NCBI GenBank assembly: GCA_019914995.1
Contig: CM034134.1
Span: 700,145-764,144 of the forward strand
Source: Acanthochlamys bracteata
Taxonomy: Eukaryota; Streptophyta; Magnoliopsida; Pandanales; Velloziaceae
Reading direction: 5' to 3'
Length of the DNA: 64,000 nucleotides
The translations under genes were made by a program, and so were the position numbers. The notes under the pieces are model-generated. The model saw nothing but the letters and a program-made list of their open reading frames with translations, searched no databases and had not been told where the DNA came from. Each line of letters opens with the position of its first letter. Positions within the stretch are counted from its first letter, which is position 1. Shown here in pieces: positions 59,101-64,000 of this stretch.

Positions 59101-62100
59101 TAATGCTGTATTATAGAGCACTTTTACCTAGATAGCTTAACTACTCTAAATAGTAGTAGGTTGTGACTTGCTTAAGTTTGACTACTGTTTGCTTGATAGG
59201 CTACAGGTGGTGGAGCTTATAAGTATGCCGATATTTTTAAAGAGAAGCTAGGCATCACTCTTGATAAGTTGGACGAAATAGAGGCTGTTGTAACTGGAGC
59301 AAATTTTCTGTTGAAGGTTTGGCTAGAACATCCCCTCAGTTCCAAGTTTCATAGTTAATTGACAACGCTTTGCAGTCTGGTTTTGGTGAATTCTTGTTTG
59401 TTTAAAGTCAATCATCCATACCATTATCTTAGTTATATTTTTATAACAAGAAGTACTTATGCTAACTTTTATAGATGAACATTCTCTTTTGGTACCTAGC
59501 CATTAGTTGCACCTCGTGAATTCCATAACCTAGCATTGGTGATCTCATCGACCTAGCTCTTCGAGAGGTATGATGACACTAGGTGGTTGCTCAGATGAAT
59601 TAACCTTCTAAAGATGTAATATTGTTTTCTGTATTAATAAATAGGTTGTCAGATGTTACTTACATAAGGCTTAAGAGGATAACATAGCAAGTTGTATTTC
59701 TAACTATTGGCGCAACAAACTTCTGCCAATGCATGGAACTTAACTAGTTGTTAAGATTCTTGTTTTAACAACTATAAAATTTCAAGCGCCTATCTATCAA
59801 TCCTAAAAGTGGGCTCTCTTCCCTGGTACTGGCAAAGTCTATTTTGCTAAAAAGCTGAAACTACTCTGTTGATGTGACTTTCTCCAAATCAAGACTGCTC
59901 TTGGAATGGTTGATTGCTGTTTATGTATTGCATCAGTCAAGAAGAAATGTCTTTGAGCATGTATGATAATTTCTAGCCTTCAGACTTTTTCTGAAGTTAT
60001 CTTCAGTATATTTTGCAATTATCTGATTAATGTTTTACATATAAAGCAGCTATCGTTTTAATCTCAATTGACATGAGTATGTTTGGCTGGACAATACTCT
60101 CTAGTTAGGGTATCAATCAAATTGTTTCGTTTTTGTTATGATAAATTAAGATCTAATTATTGCTGTTGTCATTGGACAGAATATCTCCAATGCAGCATTT
60201 ATTCACATTCATGGGAAAAGGGATCCTGTATATATTAGTGAAAAGAACTTATTTCCATTTCTCCTTGTCAACATTGGCACAGGTGTTGGCATGATAAAGG
60301 TACTTAACATTTTGCCACAGGACTCAGGCAGTCATTTGGTGCTCCTCATTTCATTTTTAAAGTTTCTTATTAGGGGACATTATAAAAATCAATATAGGTA
60401 ACAGGAGCTCGAAAATATAAGCGAGTAACAGGAACACATATTGGTGGTGGTACTATGTTTGGCATCGCAAAACTTTTAACCGGCTGCAGGAGGTAATATT
60501 TAGATCTTTGTAGTGCTTGTTTTCTGTATTATAATTTTTCATTTTGAACCTTTTTTTCTTACCCCCTTTATAGGTATGATGAATTCTTAGATTTGAGCCA
60601 GAACGGGGATAATATTGTCTTGGACTTAATTGTTAAAGATATTTGTGGAGAATTAGTTTGTAAGCAGGTATACTCCTGGTAATTGTATAATTCACAACTA
60701 TCCTTTCTGTTTTAACCTTAAGTCAATACTAATACTGTCATAACATTGAAACACTAATTATTATTGATGAGTGATTAATACTTCAATTTTGATGAATAAG
60801 GTAGATCTAAAGAACAGCTTCATTAATCATTGTTGAAGGCTAGTCAAACAATTTCCAATAACATTATTAACTAAATGGGAATTTTGCATTAACAATTGTG
60901 TAGGCGTACTAAATCTAGTTAGCATGAGAATAAAACAATGTCAGACAGGAACTTTAACAATGAAGTTATGGTTATAAGGACATGACTACTTGTTGGTCTT
61001 AGGGGCCTAACTTCTTCTAAGTAACAGATGGACTTGCATGCATCACATGTTTCTTAATATTGTTTGGAACCTTCCCCCCCCCGTTTTTAAATATGTGAAG
61101 TATCTTAATCAATCTTGAGCCACAGTATCTAGTTGCCAAAACATTGTAGTTAATTATGAAATTTCTTTTAAACATTTTTTTATTCACCTTAATATTGTAC
61201 TAGAGAAACTTACAAACTCCTATGTTTTGTAGAGAAACTTACGAACTCCTATGGTTTGTTGGCTCAAGTTTCAAGGCTTTGTATTTTATAGATCATATAT
61301 TTCAAAACTACAGTTTTATTTACCTTAAAATGTGTAGTGAGATGAGCTTTTTATTTTACTTTCAGCAAGGCCTTTCAGCTTCAACCATTGCTTCAAGCTT
61401 TGGGAAGGTTGCAAATTCCAAGAAGGAGCTCTCAGATTACAAGGCTGAGGACCTTGCTGCAACACTATTGAGTGCATTCACATATAATATTGCTCAAGTA
61501 AGCTTCTTGTTGATCTCCCTGTCTTTAGTTAGGAAAATGTAAAATTGTTAACATATTTTGATATCTTCGCTACTTTCTGCAAGAGTTTTTGTACCACTTC
61601 AAGGTCTTGATATGCAAATTTCTAACTTTGATAGTTCTTTCACAGCAATCTACTAATGTGTGCTTCTCCACATCTTGTATACTTTGTTGTGCATAAAAAA
61701 TTTTCTACATGATATTTGTGGTAGCATTTGTAATATAATCATTATGTTAATTAGTTCCTTGATGGTTATGATATTTAGTTGTACACTGTAACTGTATTCT
61801 CTCTTTTGCCTGAATTATGGTACTGTATAAAATGTTATGATAGTTGGCCTTTCTTTGGTCTGTACTCTTTGTTTATCTCATTAAGTTATCCTGAGAAACT
61901 TTGGCTACTATTACTCGGAAAAATAAACTTTAGCTGGCTAGGTCTCAGTTCTTTCCTTGTAAAATATTGTTGATGGAGAATGATGGGCTGCAATGTGGAA
62001 GAAGCCATAGTAACTTGAACTAGGTAGCAAGTACCTAGAGACATGCTATTTGTGTTTTCTGTGCCACATAAATTGTCTGTTATATCCTACAGCTTCTGCT

Positions 62101-63760
62101 TCTCCTTTGTTCCAACTAAATATTCCCAGGGCGTTTTACCTTACTGTCTTTGAAATCCTACTTTTGATTATGAATGAAATGAACAAATTGGAACTATATC
62201 TTCTTTGAGCTCGGTTTGTGTTACATCTATCAATTTTGCATGTCGTGTTACATAATCCTTGACTAGAGAGTTTTTTATGCATATAATTTTCATATGCAAT
62301 GTGGAAAATATGAAATTTATCTTTCCTCTGGGAGCAAATGAATATTCAATGAGATACTAACCAATCTAAATGAGACTAAAATTCACTTTTGGGGGAGTTT
62401 AGGGTTTCCCATTATTATCTATAAAAAATAAACTGTTTCTGGAACACCTCTTGGTATCATTTCCCTCCCCTTGAAATGGATATATATCATAACTAGTCTG
62501 AATATTTCTAATGTTGCTTTTACTTTACAGATTTCCTACCTAGTGGCCACTCTGTTAGGGCTGAAGAGAGTGTTCTTTGGGGGTTCTTACATACGCGGTC
62601 ATGCGAGTACCATGGATAACATCTCTTATGCTATTGATTATTGGTAGCCATCATCTTTCTGTTTTGAACTGATTTGACATTCAAGCACTTCAAATTGTTG
62701 GAATGTCAGTGCCAGCTTTATATTTGATCCTTGTTAGTGATGGAACTCCTTTCTAAACTCTCCTTCCTTCAGATATTATTTTGCACTTTCCAGGTCGAAA
62801 GGTGAAATGCAAGCTGTGTTCCTACGTCATGAGGGGTATTTAGGGGCTTTAGGTGCATTCATGAGTAATGTGAACCTGGAACATGGTGAGTCAACCATTG
62901 AAGATGTACAAGAGAATGTAAGTAGCTATTACATCTCATAAGCTTGACATAGTGAACCTAGTGTATACACTTTATAAGATTTCAATTTTCTTTGTAGTTT
63001 GTTTTGACAAACAATTACGGATTCTTCCGGACAGCTCTGTGTGCTTTTCTTATCTCGATATCTACTGGTTTTACAAGTTTTATAACTTTCCTAGTTGTTA
63101 TTTTACTATCTTATTTGTTGTACATTACTGGTAAACTGAAAGAGTGAAAGAGTTCTGTTATGTTGCTCTTCTCCTTGCCCATAGTTTCTATGTACGTGTT
63201 TTTGTGGCCCAATGGTCGCTTTCCTGAAGGTGTTAGCAATATTAGTAATGATTAGTTTTTTCACTTGAGCAGGAATTATTCCCTGAATCATCTTCTACTT
63301 CTGATGGAAGCTTGACCAATGGATATGATCAATGTAACATATTTCCCTATCTTCTTGTAAATATTGGATCAGGAGTTAGTATGATAGAGGTAATTTTTTT
63401 ACAATTTCTTGGTTAGAAAGCACCTTGGTTTCTTATTCTTGTCATCAGTCATATGAACTTTTCAATTTCATACAGTTTATCACAAAGCTTAAATGTAATG
63501 CAGGTAGTTGGTAAAGGAAGGTTTGAGCGTATCATTGGAACTCATTTAGGTGGTGGTACTATACTTGGTCTTGCAAGGCTTTTAACAGGATGTAACAGGT
63601 AGTTTTGAATACTAAAGAACTTTTGAACTACGCTTTTATGTTATGTTGCTTTCTCTTTTCTTCTAGTTATGATGAGTTCTTAGAGATGAGTAAGAAGGGA
63701 GATAATCTTTCTGTTGACTTGACTGTTGGAGATATATACGGGCCAGAGGGATATCCGAAG
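56148..63760 (+). CDS. PANK1: Pantothenate kinase with partial second copy, 3' end outside window
   Basis: Phosphorylates pantothenate, the first and controlling step of coenzyme A synthesis, in the cytosol. Exons inferred: 56148-56301, 57306-57449, 58268-58308, 59200-59316, 60180-60299, 60398-60492, 60574-60667, 61366-61497, 62531-62643, 62794-62917, then 63273-63389, 63505-63599 and 63667-63760, all in phase. The first ten give a complete kinase of about 378 residues. It has [14 protein letters not shown] (ATP site of the actin/Hsp70/sugar kinase fold), [79 protein letters not shown] and [15 protein letters not shown]. The last three repeat exons 5-7: [35 protein letters not shown] and [13 protein letters not shown]. 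The frame opens earlier at 56064 but without an ATG; 56148 is the first ATG. Reading through the donor of exon 10 gives a stop at 62939-62941. Confidence 0.85.
56350..56610 (+). repeat. GTT/TTG triplet-rich tract in intron 1
   Basis: Several runs of TTGTTGTTG-type triplets separated by short unique sequence, within intron 1 of the pantothenate kinase gene. Likely polymorphic in length. Confidence 0.7.
63273..63760 (+). repeat. Duplicated exons 5-7 of the pantothenate kinase gene
   Basis: Exons of 117, 95 and 94 bases mirror exons of 120, 95 and 94 bases at 60180, 60398 and 60574, with the same phases and the same break after LLTGC. The introns between them differ in length and are much shorter (115 and 67 bases). 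Confidence 0.85.
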
Positions 63761-64000
63761 GTATTTTTCTCTTTTGATTACCTTTAACAAATAAATTGAA
63801 CATACTTACACTTTCCGATTCTTCAAAGCTCTCTCTATTGCTGTCCTGCTTATGAACTTACTATTCCTCCTCTTCTGTTCTTTTTTGTATTGGGTATTCT
63901 CTTTCCTGTCACTGATGCTGTCAAGGTGTAATGGGTAGAATACCTAAATGGACTAAGATTTTGTTATTTAATTAGTTGGAGAGAATATAGTTTCCAAATT

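Noticed and set aside
1-64000. tRNA genes, CRISPR arrays, bacterial operons or LTR retrotransposon genes
   Set aside because: No tRNA-like B box with a matching fold, no regular spaced repeats, and no gag, integrase or reverse transcriptase motifs were seen in the translated frames.

Overview
The window is AT-rich nuclear DNA from a flowering plant, probably a eudicot. The genes have many short exons with GT-AG introns, long AT-rich spacers, plant-type families (NF-YA, QALGGH zinc finger, PLS-type PPR, plant BCS1-like AAA-ATPase) and many small MITE-like repeats. No retrotransposon coding sequence was seen. Exon borders were inferred by eye from reading frame, splice-site dinucleotides and family conservation; no search or RNA evidence was available.

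Layout: 1-2950 an NF-YA subunit gene (+) with a likely miR169 target site just after the stop; 3501-3826 a two-exon cysteine-rich defensin-like peptide (+); 3827-7974 AT-rich spacer; 7975-9053 a TMEM45/DUF716 membrane protein (+); 9054-12786 spacer with a hAT-type MITE; 12787-16931 a six-exon small membrane protein (+); 16932-29344 a 12-kb gene-poor stretch; 29345-30361 an intronless GIS/ZFP8-type C2H2 protein (+); 30362-36322 spacer; 36323-37002 a decayed C-terminal fragment of a kinesin-7 gene (+); 39541-39948 a small two-helix membrane protein (+); 40354-40620 an unassigned open frame (-); 41056-44202 a replication factor C subunit (-, nine exons) with an E2F-type site upstream; 45595-47034 a PPR protein (+); 47467-48983 an AAA-ATPase of the mitochondrial BCS1-like family (-) with an apparent one-base frameshift near its start; about 53040-54290 a probable small nucleolar RNA locus; 56148 to the right edge a pantothenate kinase gene (+) that continues into a second partial copy of its own kinase exons.

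The genes do not form a pathway; this is an ordinary mixed chromosomal segment. The observations most worth checking are the partial tandem duplication inside the pantothenate kinase gene, a C/D box snoRNA with a 12-nt match to 18S rRNA, the AAA-ATPase frameshift, the kinesin fragment, a copied exon-intron junction inside intron 1 of the 12787 gene, and three or more short transposon families with identifiable ends and target-site duplications.
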